A stretch of DNA of 64,000 bases from an uncultured Oleispira sp. (GCA_913019965.1 CAJVZR010000009.1:1-64000); one strand, 5' to 3'. Positions 30,620-39,520 are shown, counted from the first letter of the stretch. Notes: generated by a model not told the origin, from the letters alone. Numbers and translations: made by a program.

Positions 30620-31422
30620 TAGAGCTCTTCTTCTATTGGCTGATAACGGGCACTCGGTTTAAGATAAGAATTTAATCTATCTTGCATGAAAAGCGCATCG
30701 CGTTTTTCTGCTAATAAGACAAATCCTTCAACGATCATTTGATCACGAAAATATAACGACTCTTGCTTTTCAGTGACCTGATTGGCTGCCGGTTTAAATA
30801 TCAGGTTGGCCAATACCACCCCATATAAAGTTGTAATAAGTGCCAAGGCTAAACCTTTACCCAGCGCTGCCATATCACCGTTCATATTGTCTAGCATAAT
30901 TATCAAACCAATTATTGTGCCCACCATGCCAAAACCTGGCGCATAGACCGCCATGGTATTCAGGACTTTTGATTCAATCGTCATACGCTGCCAAAAAGCA
31001 TCCATGTCATCGGTTAACATGATACGCACTTCATGGTTTTTATAACCACTGCTCAGTAATTCCATGCCATGGCAGATAAAAGGATCTTTGCGTTCTTTGT
31101 CGGTTAACGAAGACTCTAAACCAGCAATACCTTGCTGGCGATAGATCTGCCCCCATTCAACAAAACGTTCGACATGACCATGAAGGTACTTGGAACTTGT
31201 AGGAGCATGAAATAAGGTATCAAACAACGCTTTGACCGCGGTTAAAACATCCAACGTTGTATAGCTGATTAAGGAGGCTGCAAAGGTGCTACCGGCCACA
31301 AGAGCAAAACTGGACAGGCTGATAAACATTAAATAATTATTCGTGCTCGAGACAATGGCATAAATAAATAAACTAATGGCGACCGTAATGCCGACTAGGG
31401 TACTAAAAGAAAATCGATTCAT
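30619..31422 (-). CDS. MotA/PomA-like stator channel protein
   Basis: VYAPGFGMVGTIIGLIIMLDNMNGDMAALGKGLALALITTLYGVVLANLIFKPAANQ matches MotA/PomA TM3-TM4; four predicted TMs. Confidence 0.92.
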   Translation of the reverse strand: MNRFSFSTLVGITVAISLFIYAIVSSTNNYLMFISLSSFALVAGSTFAASLISYTTLDVLTAVKALFDTLFHAPTSSKYLHGHVERFVEWGQIYRQQGIAGLESSLTDKERKDPFICHGMELLSSGYKNHEVRIMLTDDMDAFWQRMTIESKVLNTMAVYAPGFGMVGTIIGLIIMLDNMNGDMAALGKGLALALITTLYGVVLANLIFKPAANQVTEKQESLYFRDQMIVEGFVLLAEKRDALFMQDRLNSYLKPSARYQPIEEEL

Positions 31423-31431
31423 ACAATATCC

Positions 31432-33363
31432 TTAACTGGGATTCGCAACTGCGATCAATTCATCCATTGAAAAACGGCCAGCTTTTAATACTTCACGCAT
31501 TTTAGCCACCACTTGATTTCGTGCTTGTTCTGTTTGTTCTTGCGCCGCTTGTCCCTCTTGAATTTTAAGTTCTGAGATAACCGATGAACGTAACTTAGCC
31601 GGTAATCCACTTAGAATATGACGTTTGAATTCGGTGGGGGTATTGCATAACGATAACGCCATGACCATACGATCAACATCTCGTAGTTCATTCGCAATGA
31701 CTCGCTCTGGAGTACGCATAAGATCGGCATAGGTATAATAAACCTGACGCAAGCGATAATAGGTTTCCGGTTTGTCGGCTTTCAAGGTTTTTAATAGTCG
31801 CGTTTCTTCACCACTGCTCATGGTATCCAACATGTTAATTAATACCGATAGTCCATTGGCCGATACGTTTTCGAAACTTGGGACATTTAAAGATTTTTGT
31901 GCAAGTCGATCAGCCACATCTTTAAAGGTCGAGACCGGTAAGCTTTCAAACTCACCTAGCTCGTAGGCGACCGCAGACTGCTCTCGACCTTCTAAACGCT
32001 GCACTAAGCTAGCAGCTCTTTTAGCAGGGACTTGTGATAATACTAACGCTTTTATGCGAGTCTCCTCTTCTTTAATAAGGAAGAGTACTTGCGAGTCATT
32101 TAACTTATCTAAAAAGGCAAAAGGAGCATTGCCGTTATCATCATCACCTAGCGCTTTTAGTAATTCATGGCGCAAGTTGTTCAGGCTTGATAGCTTCTGT
32201 TCGCTATCCAGTGGGTCGCGTTCGATTTGATCAGCAATATTATCAAAATCAGTACTATTAATTTTCGGACATAGACTACGGAATAAGCTTTTTCCCATCA
32301 CATCATAGAGGGCCGCTACATTCTGGCTATTACCACTATTGAGTTGCTCACTGATACGCTGTTGGAAAAGCTGAGGCTGGCCTAAACCTATCGTCACCAG
32401 TTCTTGGCGCATTTCATTGAGCTGACGGCGGCGATCATGATTATCGTCATCATTACTCTCTATGGGTGCTAAATCGACTGCGGCAGGTACCGTGAAATTA
32501 TCAAAGTTTTCATTTCTACGCTGACCTTCTTTCAAACTTTCAGTTAAGCGTTTATTAAATAGATAGAGTGCCAGCAGTAATAACAGCATCATAAAACCAA
32601 AGCACGCTAACATCAGCCAACCTTGATATTGCTGCCAAAAATCGAGTATAGGTTCGTCTTTTTTTACATCTTTGAATTCAGTTCGTACTATTTTTAAAGA
32701 GTCACCGCGTAATTCATCTAGGCGTGCTTTACGAGTAATTAAATTTCGGATGAATTCAATTTGCTCATCTTTTAATGTTTTATCAAGCACGATAGTAATC
32801 GTCAGCTTATTAATCGAATTCCGATAACCTAACGTTTTCTCTTTAATTTTTTCTATTTGCTTCTCAGCTTCTTGGCGTAACTTTTCGGCGTAACCCAAAG
32901 CTTGCTGACGCTCATCTTCTAACTGCTGAACACGTCCTTTTAAAGCATTTACTTCAATACTGTTATCTTCAAAGATCGGTAAATCACTGGTAGGTAGTCC
33001 GGGTAAAGATTCTTCAACTTCAACGGGTTTATTAGTAACCGAAGCTGGTAAAGGCTGAGAAGTAAAAACAGGGCGCTCTGGAATATTCTTATTTCGGCCA
33101 CCAGACTCTTCTTTGACTATGGTACGTGTTTTCTTTAGTTCAGCTTCAACATGAATTATAAAACGGTTATTCCCTAAATAGGCCTGCAAATCACGATTCA
33201 ACCTCGCTTCCATTTCATCTTTGAAACGGACCTCTTCTATCTCATCTTTCTTCGCCGGTACTTCAAAAGTTTTACCGGTTTCAGCATAAGCGCTAATAGA
33301 ACTGATAATCACACTGGTTAATAAGCACAGCTGTATCATCATTTTTGCAATCATATTCATCAT
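31432..33363 (-). CDS. Membrane protein resembling the FliF C-terminal periplasmic/TM region fused to FliG middle and C-terminal domains
   Basis: Signal peptide; FliF-like NKLTITIVLDKTLKDEQIEFIRNLI...DELRGDSLKIVRTEF...FWQQ then TM; FliG-like QVLFLIKEEETRIKALVLSQVPAKRAASLVQRL and RVIANELRDVDRMVMALSLCNTPTEFKRHILSGLPAKLRSSVISEL. Confidence 0.78.
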   Translation of the reverse strand: MMNMIAKMMIQLCLLTSVIISSISAYAETGKTFEVPAKKDEIEEVRFKDEMEARLNRDLQAYLGNNRFIIHVEAELKKTRTIVKEESGGRNKNIPERPVFTSQPLPASVTNKPVEVEESLPGLPTSDLPIFEDNSIEVNALKGRVQQLEDERQQALGYAEKLRQEAEKQIEKIKEKTLGYRNSINKLTITIVLDKTLKDEQIEFIRNLITRKARLDELRGDSLKIVRTEFKDVKKDEPILDFWQQYQGWLMLACFGFMMLLLLLALYLFNKRLTESLKEGQRRNENFDNFTVPAAVDLAPIESNDDDNHDRRRQLNEMRQELVTIGLGQPQLFQQRISEQLNSGNSQNVAALYDVMGKSLFRSLCPKINSTDFDNIADQIERDPLDSEQKLSSLNNLRHELLKALGDDDNGNAPFAFLDKLNDSQVLFLIKEEETRIKALVLSQVPAKRAASLVQRLEGREQSAVAYELGEFESLPVSTFKDVADRLAQKSLNVPSFENVSANGLSVLINMLDTMSSGEETRLLKTLKADKPETYYRLRQVYYTYADLMRTPERVIANELRDVDRMVMALSLCNTPTEFKRHILSGLPAKLRSSVISELKIQEGQAAQEQTEQARNQVVAKMREVLKAGRFSMDELIAVANPS

Positions 33364-33371
33364 CCCTGCCC

Positions 33372-34100
33372 CTACTTCAAGCGTGCCAAACTGGTTTTAA
33401 CTTGTTCCATACTTGGATCAATATTAAGCGCTTGCTGCCAGCTGGATTTTGCTTCCGCACTGAGCCCCATTTTGTAATAAATACTGCCTTTCAATGCATG
33501 CGCTTGAGCTGAATCTGGCACTAGCTCTAACGCTTTATTGGTTTCATCTAATGATTGCCAATATTGTTTTTTATAGAATAAGGACTGGGCACTGAAGATA
33601 TGCTTAGTCGACGCCTGAAAATCTTGAATTTTCTTTTGCTCGATGAGTTCACTGCGCTCATCGAGTTCTTCATGATGCAGCTCAGCTTTTTCATCATCAA
33701 GGCTCGCAAGTACTTGCTTATTTTTTTCAGCAATTTCTTCTGCGCTTTTTTGTAGCGACCCTTGCATCGAGTCGGCCACAGATCCAGGGGCTGCTGGCAA
33801 CTTCATGCTGAAGCTAACATCACTATCCCCAGCATCTAGAGTCATTAATACATCAAACCCAGGGCCATAACGATGGATATGCATTAAGCCGTGATTCTTT
33901 TTTGCTAGGTCCGCGACTTGCTTTCGCTTTTCTATCGTCTCTAAGGAAATTTCTGCCGTCGCCTCAGTACTTTCTTCACCAATACCAATAAGTTCTGGCT
34001 GATCACCGCCGTACTGAGTTAACGTTCGATTGGTTCTTTCGATCGTACAAGCACTCAATGTTAGGATAAATACTGCAATAATTAACTGTTTCATAATCAA
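33372..34100 (-). CDS. Lipoprotein with C-terminal TPR repeats
   Basis: Lipobox LSACTIE; TPR-like SLDETNKALELVPDSAQAHALKGSIYYKMGLSAEAKSSWQQALNIDP. Confidence 0.75.
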   Translation of the reverse strand: MIMKQLIIAVFILTLSACTIERTNRTLTQYGGDQPELIGIGEESTEATAEISLETIEKRKQVADLAKKNHGLMHIHRYGPGFDVLMTLDAGDSDVSFSMKLPAAPGSVADSMQGSLQKSAEEIAEKNKQVLASLDDEKAELHHEELDERSELIEQKKIQDFQASTKHIFSAQSLFYKKQYWQSLDETNKALELVPDSAQAHALKGSIYYKMGLSAEAKSSWQQALNIDPSMEQVKTSLARLK

Positions 34101-34103
34101 TCC

Positions 34104-35171
34104 TTAGAAGCGCACGCCCAGAGTTAAATCATAACTTGCACCACCAAACGTTCCTGTTTCTTCAAACGCGGTATCTTTCTTCCACTTCACGTCAGCTTCC
34201 TGCATATACACAACACCGAAGTCCATAAAGCCATCTTTAAAGAAGGGGAACTCAAAGCCAAAACGAAAGATCAAACTATTAGCATTATTAAAGAAAGACT
34301 GCCCGATACCTAAATAGACGTTACTATCGATCACATCATCCAGCGCAGGGATATCTGCGATGATACGCCCTTCCAAGTTATAACCACTGAGGTCAAACAA
34401 CTCACCGGATGAGTAATTTGTGAAGTATTCAAAACCTAAAGTATATTCAATGTCTTCGTTTAACTCGGTACTTTCACGACGACGAATACCAAATACCGTG
34501 GCGCCATTTAGCTCGGCATCACCACCGCCAGTCGTGCTCTTACGTTCGCCATTTATTCCCCAAGCCCCTACGATAAGTTCATATTGAACCTTATCAAAAT
34601 CTTCGGCTTCAGCTTCTTTGGTCGTTTTCTTGGAATATTCCTTTAGCCATAAGAGTTCATTATTTTTTCCATCTACAAGGCGTAAGTTAATGGTGAATTT
34701 ATTTTCATGAACAGACGCGCTCCAAAACATAAAAGCATCCGCACGCACTCTTTTTGAAAGTGCACGAAGTTCTTGGTTATTTTCAGCGGCTTGAGAAATT
34801 TTTAATTCATCGGCGGCCATTACAACTTTTGTCGTACGACATTCAATACACTGAATGACATCAAAACGGCCGTTAGCAATTAAACGACGCATCAACTTGT
34901 TTTCTACCATCTGATGAACTTGCTTAGGAATTAAGCGGTGTAGACGATCGCCATTATGATACAAAGCGATTCGTTGAATACTCTGATCGAGATCCATTAA
35001 TTCTTCTAAAACCAAGGCTTTATCGTCATCTAATAATTGACCAAAACCGGTATAAAGTGTCGGCGGGGGTTCTGCAACATAAGGCAGAGCAGGTTCTTCC
35101 GCTTGAGTAAAATTAAGCGACAATAATAAACCAATACATAGTATTTTGAGACTTTGAACAACCATCAACAT
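34104..35171 (-). CDS. Exported protein with CsgG/FlgO-like N-terminal domain and predicted outer-membrane beta-barrel C-terminus
   Basis: Signal peptide; domain with RADAFMFWSASVHENKFTINLRLVDGKNNELLWLKEY; alternating C-terminal strands ending in aromatic TLGVRF. Confidence 0.6.
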   Translation of the reverse strand: MLMVVQSLKILCIGLLLSLNFTQAEEPALPYVAEPPPTLYTGFGQLLDDDKALVLEELMDLDQSIQRIALYHNGDRLHRLIPKQVHQMVENKLMRRLIANGRFDVIQCIECRTTKVVMAADELKISQAAENNQELRALSKRVRADAFMFWSASVHENKFTINLRLVDGKNNELLWLKEYSKKTTKEAEAEDFDKVQYELIVGAWGINGERKSTTGGGDAELNGATVFGIRRRESTELNEDIEYTLGFEYFTNYSSGELFDLSGYNLEGRIIADIPALDDVIDSNVYLGIGQSFFNNANSLIFRFGFEFPFFKDGFMDFGVVYMQEADVKWKKDTAFEETGTFGGASYDLTLGVRF

Positions 35172-35281
35172 TCCTTAACCCTGATGTCTTTTTCCAGATT
35201 CCTGATGTCAGCATAGTTCAGATATTCAGGTTTAATGAAAGTTTGCGAAACTTTGCTATGCTTTTTTGTAACGGAGGATTT

Positions 35282-35638
35282 ATGAAGTCATTGATTCAAT
35301 TAAGTTTTTTATTCGTAATCTCACTTGTGTACATTCATGGTGCGAGTGCGGAAGACAAAAATATCAAAGATAATTTATCGGTTATTTCCATCTATCAGAT
35401 TGAAGATGATGTGAGATCGGGATTTGATTTTTTTACGTCGAAAAAAACACATAAATGCGGCGGTAAATTGTCGAACAGGCACAGGTCTTATAGTGATCAT
35501 AAAGAAGTTGCTCAACGTAAGTTTCAACTTCTATTAGCTGCGCTGAATTATCAGCATAAAGTCAGCATCAAATCATTAGGCTGTGAAGGCCGAGCTTTAC
35601 TGGTTGATTATGTCGGTATCAGTTCTGGCAGTCGCTAG
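35282..35638 (+). CDS. Small exported protein, unknown
   Basis: ATG at 35282 gives a signal peptide (MKSLIQLSFLFVISLVYIHGASAE) and two mature Cys; divergent from the motor operon. Confidence 0.55.
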   Translation: MKSLIQLSFLFVISLVYIHGASAEDKNIKDNLSVISIYQIEDDVRSGFDFFTSKKTHKCGGKLSNRHRSYSDHKEVAQRKFQLLLAALNYQHKVSIKSLGCEGRALLVDYVGISSGSR

Positions 35639-35931
35639 GAAAGCTCATCACAGAGCTGCGCTAGTTTAATATCTAATGCACTGATACCTTTTGCCGTATG
35701 CGTCCACCAATGTAATGTGACCTTGCCCCACTCTGTCATAATGAGGGGGTGATGGTTGTGCAACTCTGCGAGCTCAGCGATCTCATTCGAAAAATGCATT
35801 GCGCTGACAAAATTCTTGAAGCGAAATTCTTTTATTAACTGATCAATACCTTCGCTTTGATCTATTTGCCACCCTGCAGGTATATCTTCGCTATTCACTT
35901 GCTCTAATTTACTATTACTATCGCAGGCCAT
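35635..35931 (-). CDS. phhB: 4a-hydroxytetrahydrobiopterin dehydratase
   Basis: PCD motifs (IPAGWQID, FVSAMHFSNEIAELAELHNHHPLIMTEWGKVTLHWWTH); ATG at 35931. Confidence 0.92.
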   Translation of the reverse strand: MACDSNSKLEQVNSEDIPAGWQIDQSEGIDQLIKEFRFKNFVSAMHFSNEIAELAELHNHHPLIMTEWGKVTLHWWTHTAKGISALDIKLAQLCDELS

Positions 35932-36003
35932 AATGATTCTCCTCTTATCTAGCTCTAGTATAGCTGTCAGAATAGCTCTTCGAGAGAGTAAAACATCAGA
36001 CAT

Positions 36004-36044
36004 AAAAAAACCGGTCCCTATGCTGCCATAGGTCCGGTTTTTTT
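36004..36044. terminator. Terminator downstream of fumarase
   Basis: AAAAAAACCGGTCCCTATGCTGCCATAGGTCCGGTTTTTTT. Confidence 0.88.
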
Positions 36045-36064
36045 AACAACGTAAAGGGGTGAAA

Positions 36065-37591
36065 CTAGCTCACGTCTTTCGCTGCAATTCTTGCTGCCCA
36101 CTCTTGCGGACCGGTAACGTGTACCGAGGAACCACGAGAATCAACCGCAACCGTTACAGGCATATCCACCACATCAAATTCGTAGATCGCTTCCATACCT
36201 AGATCGTCAAAACCAACAACCTCTGCGCCTTTAATCGCTTGTGATACGAGATAAGCAGCACCACCTACAGCCATTAAATAAACCGCTTCGTTATCACGAA
36301 TCGCATCAATTGCCATTGGGCCACGCTCGGCTTTACCGATCATGCCTAATAAACCAGTTTCTTCTAATACAGTACGGGTGAACTTATCCATACGGGTAGC
36401 CGTTGTTGGGCCCGCAGGACCTACAACTTCTTCACGCACTGGATCAACAGGACCCACGTAATAGATAAAGCGACCTTTAAGATCAACAGGAAGCTCTTCG
36501 CCTTTATTGATCATATCAACCATACGCTTGTGCGCCGCATCACGGCCAGTAAGCATCTTGCCAGATAACAATACCGTTTCACCTGGCTGCCAATCTTTAA
36601 CGGCTTCTGGGGTTACGTCGTTCATGTTTACACGACGTACACCATCACCGACTTCCCAAGTAATCTCAGGCCAGTCTTCAAGCTTAGGTGCCGGTAATGC
36701 GGCTGGACCTGAGCCATCTAACGTGAAGTGTGCGTGACGAGTTGCCGCACAGTTTGGAATAATCGCTACTGGCTTGTTCGCCGCATGTGTTGGGAAATCC
36801 GCAACCTTGATATCAACAACCGTTGTAAGACCACCAAGACCTTGTGCACCGATGCCTAGCTTGTTCACTTTCTCGAACAATTCTAAGCGTAATTCTTCTG
36901 CACGAGTTTCAGCACCACGAGCTTGCAGCTCTTGAATGTTTACTGGCTCTAATAGCGCTTCTTTCGCGATCATCATCGCTTTTTCAGCCGTTCCGCCGAT
37001 GCCTATACCTAGCATTCCTGGTGGACACCAACCCGCCCCCATCTTTGGAATTTGCTCAAGCACCCAATCCACAACTGAGTCAGAAGGATTCAACATAGCA
37101 AACTTAGACTTAGCTTCAGAACCGCCGCCTTTTGCTGCTACGTGAACGTCAACCGTATTACCGGGAACCAACTTAACGTGGATCACTGCAGGGGTATTAT
37201 CTTTAGTATTCTTACGAGCACCGTCTGGGTCGGCCAGAACCGAAGCACGTAGAACGTTATCAGGGTGCAAATACGCCTGACGCACGCCTTCGTTCGCGAT
37301 GTCTTCAATGCTCATGGTGGCGTCTTCAAAACGCACATCCATGCCGATTTCTAAGAATACGGTAACGATACCGGTATCTTGGCAAATTGGACGGTGGCCT
37401 TGAGCACACATACGAGAGTTAATCAGAATCTGAGCCATGGCATCTTTAGCCGCTTTCGATTCTTCTTTTAGATAAGCTTCATGAACAGCGTCGATGAAGT
37501 CTTTTGGGTGATAATACGAAATATATTGCAGTGCGTCCGCGATGCTCTCAATCAGATCATCTTGGCGAACAACTGTGACGGCATTAGCCAT
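36065..37591 (-). CDS. fumA: Class I (4Fe-4S) fumarate hydratase
   Basis: CQDTGI, GAGWCPPGMLGIGIGGTAEKAMMIAKEAL, YYVGPVDPVREEVVGPAGPTTATRMD. Confidence 0.93.
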   Translation of the reverse strand: MANAVTVVRQDDLIESIADALQYISYYHPKDFIDAVHEAYLKEESKAAKDAMAQILINSRMCAQGHRPICQDTGIVTVFLEIGMDVRFEDATMSIEDIANEGVRQAYLHPDNVLRASVLADPDGARKNTKDNTPAVIHVKLVPGNTVDVHVAAKGGGSEAKSKFAMLNPSDSVVDWVLEQIPKMGAGWCPPGMLGIGIGGTAEKAMMIAKEALLEPVNIQELQARGAETRAEELRLELFEKVNKLGIGAQGLGGLTTVVDIKVADFPTHAANKPVAIIPNCAATRHAHFTLDGSGPAALPAPKLEDWPEITWEVGDGVRRVNMNDVTPEAVKDWQPGETVLLSGKMLTGRDAAHKRMVDMINKGEELPVDLKGRFIYYVGPVDPVREEVVGPAGPTTATRMDKFTRTVLEETGLLGMIGKAERGPMAIDAIRDNEAVYLMAVGGAAYLVSQAIKGAEVVGFDDLGMEAIYEFDVVDMPVTVAVDSRGSSVHVTGPQEWAARIAAKDVS

Positions 37592-37752
37592 GGGTCACGT
37601 CCTCATCAAGTTTTCAGTACTTTTCAGTGCTCTAAATAAGCAATACCCACTGGGAGGTGGGTATCTGGTTATAGCTTATTGTAACTCAATTCAAACGGAG
37701 CGTCAGGCAATTGCTGACTTTGCGACGCGTTCTAATAGTATACGGATGGCAA

Positions 37753-38433
37753 CTAGAAAGGATTCCAGCTCTTAGTGCCTTCTTCCTCTTTTGCTTCAGC
37801 TTCTTTTTCAGCTTGCTGCTTTTTTGCCGCCGCTAATTGTTGAGCTTTTTTATCAATACGAGGCATTGCAGCAATTAAACCACGACCTTCATCTAGCATA
37901 TTGGTTTGCTGAATTTCTGCTAATGCAACATCAGGAGTCACAACCTGCAAAGGGTTATCGTGGAACGTCATATCTGCAAATTTCGCTGCATCTTTATCCA
38001 CTTCAGAATAACGTAAATAATAAACGTTTCCAGCTTGTGCATTGATATCTAATTCAGTAACCATCTTCAAGGTAAAGTCGAGCATATCACCGACCTTGAT
38101 TCCTTCTAGTCCTCCAAGAGGACGACGGATTTTGATTTCATGCTTGCCTGGCTTCAATTCATACCAGGTATAGCCATTACCTTTGATATTAAATCGACGC
38201 TCGTCATTTAAATAAAAGGTGGGGGCTTCTAGCTCATCGTTGGCCCAAGTTGATGCTGGGCGATAGACATAGACCAAAGCCGTATGTTCATAATCCCAAC
38301 GATATCCGACAGGTTGGAAATCTTGTCCGTTAGGGGCTGAAACGAAGGTTCCGAAGTTATGACCAATAGATTGGTAAATTGTGCAGCCTGGTAGCATAAG
38401 TACCGCTAGCAGCAATAATCCGATTCTTATCAT
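37753..38433 (-). CDS. DUF2846-like lipoprotein
   Basis: Lipobox LPGCTIY; ALVYVYRPAS...FYLNDERRFNIKGNGYTWYELKPGKHEIKIR. Confidence 0.7.
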   Translation of the reverse strand: MIRIGLLLLAVLMLPGCTIYQSIGHNFGTFVSAPNGQDFQPVGYRWDYEHTALVYVYRPASTWANDELEAPTFYLNDERRFNIKGNGYTWYELKPGKHEIKIRRPLGGLEGIKVGDMLDFTLKMVTELDINAQAGNVYYLRYSEVDKDAAKFADMTFHDNPLQVVTPDVALAEIQQTNMLDEGRGLIAAMPRIDKKAQQLAAAKKQQAEKEAEAKEEEGTKSWNPF

Positions 38434-38533
38434 TATTATGTCCTATCCACAAAGGGGATCATTTGCATCATTATGTTGTCGCTTGTATGATGCCACGCAT
38501 AACAAAAAATAACAAAAACAGGGAGTTTGTAAA

Positions 38534-39070
38534 ATGAAAACCCCATTCATCATCACCACACTGACCATTCTTAGCGGTGGACTATTCCACGTATTCGCTC
38601 AAGCGAATGGTAACGACTATTACTCCAATGATTTGGATGCTGCGGTTAAAAACGCTGAAGAACGTCCAAATGATACCGCTTACGTCGGTAATCGCTGGTA
38701 TAACCGCTCTACATCCAAGAGCTTTGATTTCCCGAAATTAATGAATAAAGAGATGTCGACTGAAATTGTTGATGGTGCTCTAGATGCAACAGCGGCGGGC
38801 CCTGGAGACACAGCACCTGAGCGTACATCACCACTTGAATTATCTGAACAAGATGCTTTTGCCGGTAAAAAAGATGACTCTGAACTAGAGCAATTGGCCG
38901 ATACAAAGACGACACAAATTGACTTATCAGTACAGCCTACCGCAGACATTAGCGAGCTTGCCCCTGATGTATACATAGTTCAAAAAATTGAGTATCGTGG
39001 CGACGGCTTCTCCGGAAGCGCTAGCGATATTCGCTCTGAGGCCAGCTCTAGAGCCTATATCACGCCATAA
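38534..39070 (+). CDS. Small exported protein, uncharacterised family (paralogue 1)
   Basis: Signal peptide; shares NDYYSNDLDAAVKNAEERP...YNRSTSKSFDFPKLMNKEM with the next ORF. Confidence 0.65.
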   Translation: MKTPFIITTLTILSGGLFHVFAQANGNDYYSNDLDAAVKNAEERPNDTAYVGNRWYNRSTSKSFDFPKLMNKEMSTEIVDGALDATAAGPGDTAPERTSPLELSEQDAFAGKKDDSELEQLADTKTTQIDLSVQPTADISELAPDVYIVQKIEYRGDGFSGSASDIRSEASSRAYITP

Positions 39071-39091
39071 TCAAGACTTCATGGTGATGTT

Positions 39092-39520
39092 ATGATATTC
39101 CCTATGCCTAAGGCTTTAGCCTTATCTGTCATGGTACTAGCCCCAACCTTGAGTTGGGGGGTAAATCCACACGACGAATATTACGCTGATGATATCTTCA
39201 CAGCGATTGAAGAAGCAAAAAAACGCCCTCATCATTACGACTATAGCCGCGCCAAACGCTATAACCGCTCAACGACGCAAAGCCTTGATATTCCTAGACT
39301 TTTGAACAAAGAAATGGGGAAAACAGGGATAGATAGCCGCGATGCTGTAAGCATTACAGCAGCCGATACACCGGTAGGTAAACAACAGCAAAAACAGTTT
39401 GAATTAGCGGAAGACGATGTCGGTGCTAGCCGAGTTATTCCTATATCAACTACAGCCCCCGTCATTGGCAACCCAAACGTGCAATCACCCAACATTACGA
39501 CCAATGTGATTGCCCGCTGA
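39092..39520 (+). CDS. Small exported protein, uncharacterised family (paralogue 2)
   Basis: Signal peptide; DEYYADDIFTAIEEAKKRP...YNRSTTQSLDIPRLLNKEM. Confidence 0.65.
   Translation: MIFPMPKALALSVMVLAPTLSWGVNPHDEYYADDIFTAIEEAKKRPHHYDYSRAKRYNRSTTQSLDIPRLLNKEMGKTGIDSRDAVSITAADTPVGKQQQKQFELAEDDVGASRVIPISTTAPVIGNPNVQSPNITTNVIAR

Noticed and set aside
30619-31422. Interpreting the channel protein as ExbB/TolQ
   Set aside because: Its sequence around TM3-TM4 reads as MotA/PomA, and the partner has an OmpA-type peptidoglycan-binding domain rather than an ExbD/TolR-like short periplasmic domain.
29939-35171. Interpreting the MotA/MotB-like pair as a Zorya (ZorAB) anti-phage system
   Set aside because: ZorA normally has a long cytoplasmic tail and the locus carries ZorC/ZorD or ZorE effectors. 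Here the MotA-like protein is PomA-sized, no helicase or nuclease is present, and a FliF/FliG-like partner is.
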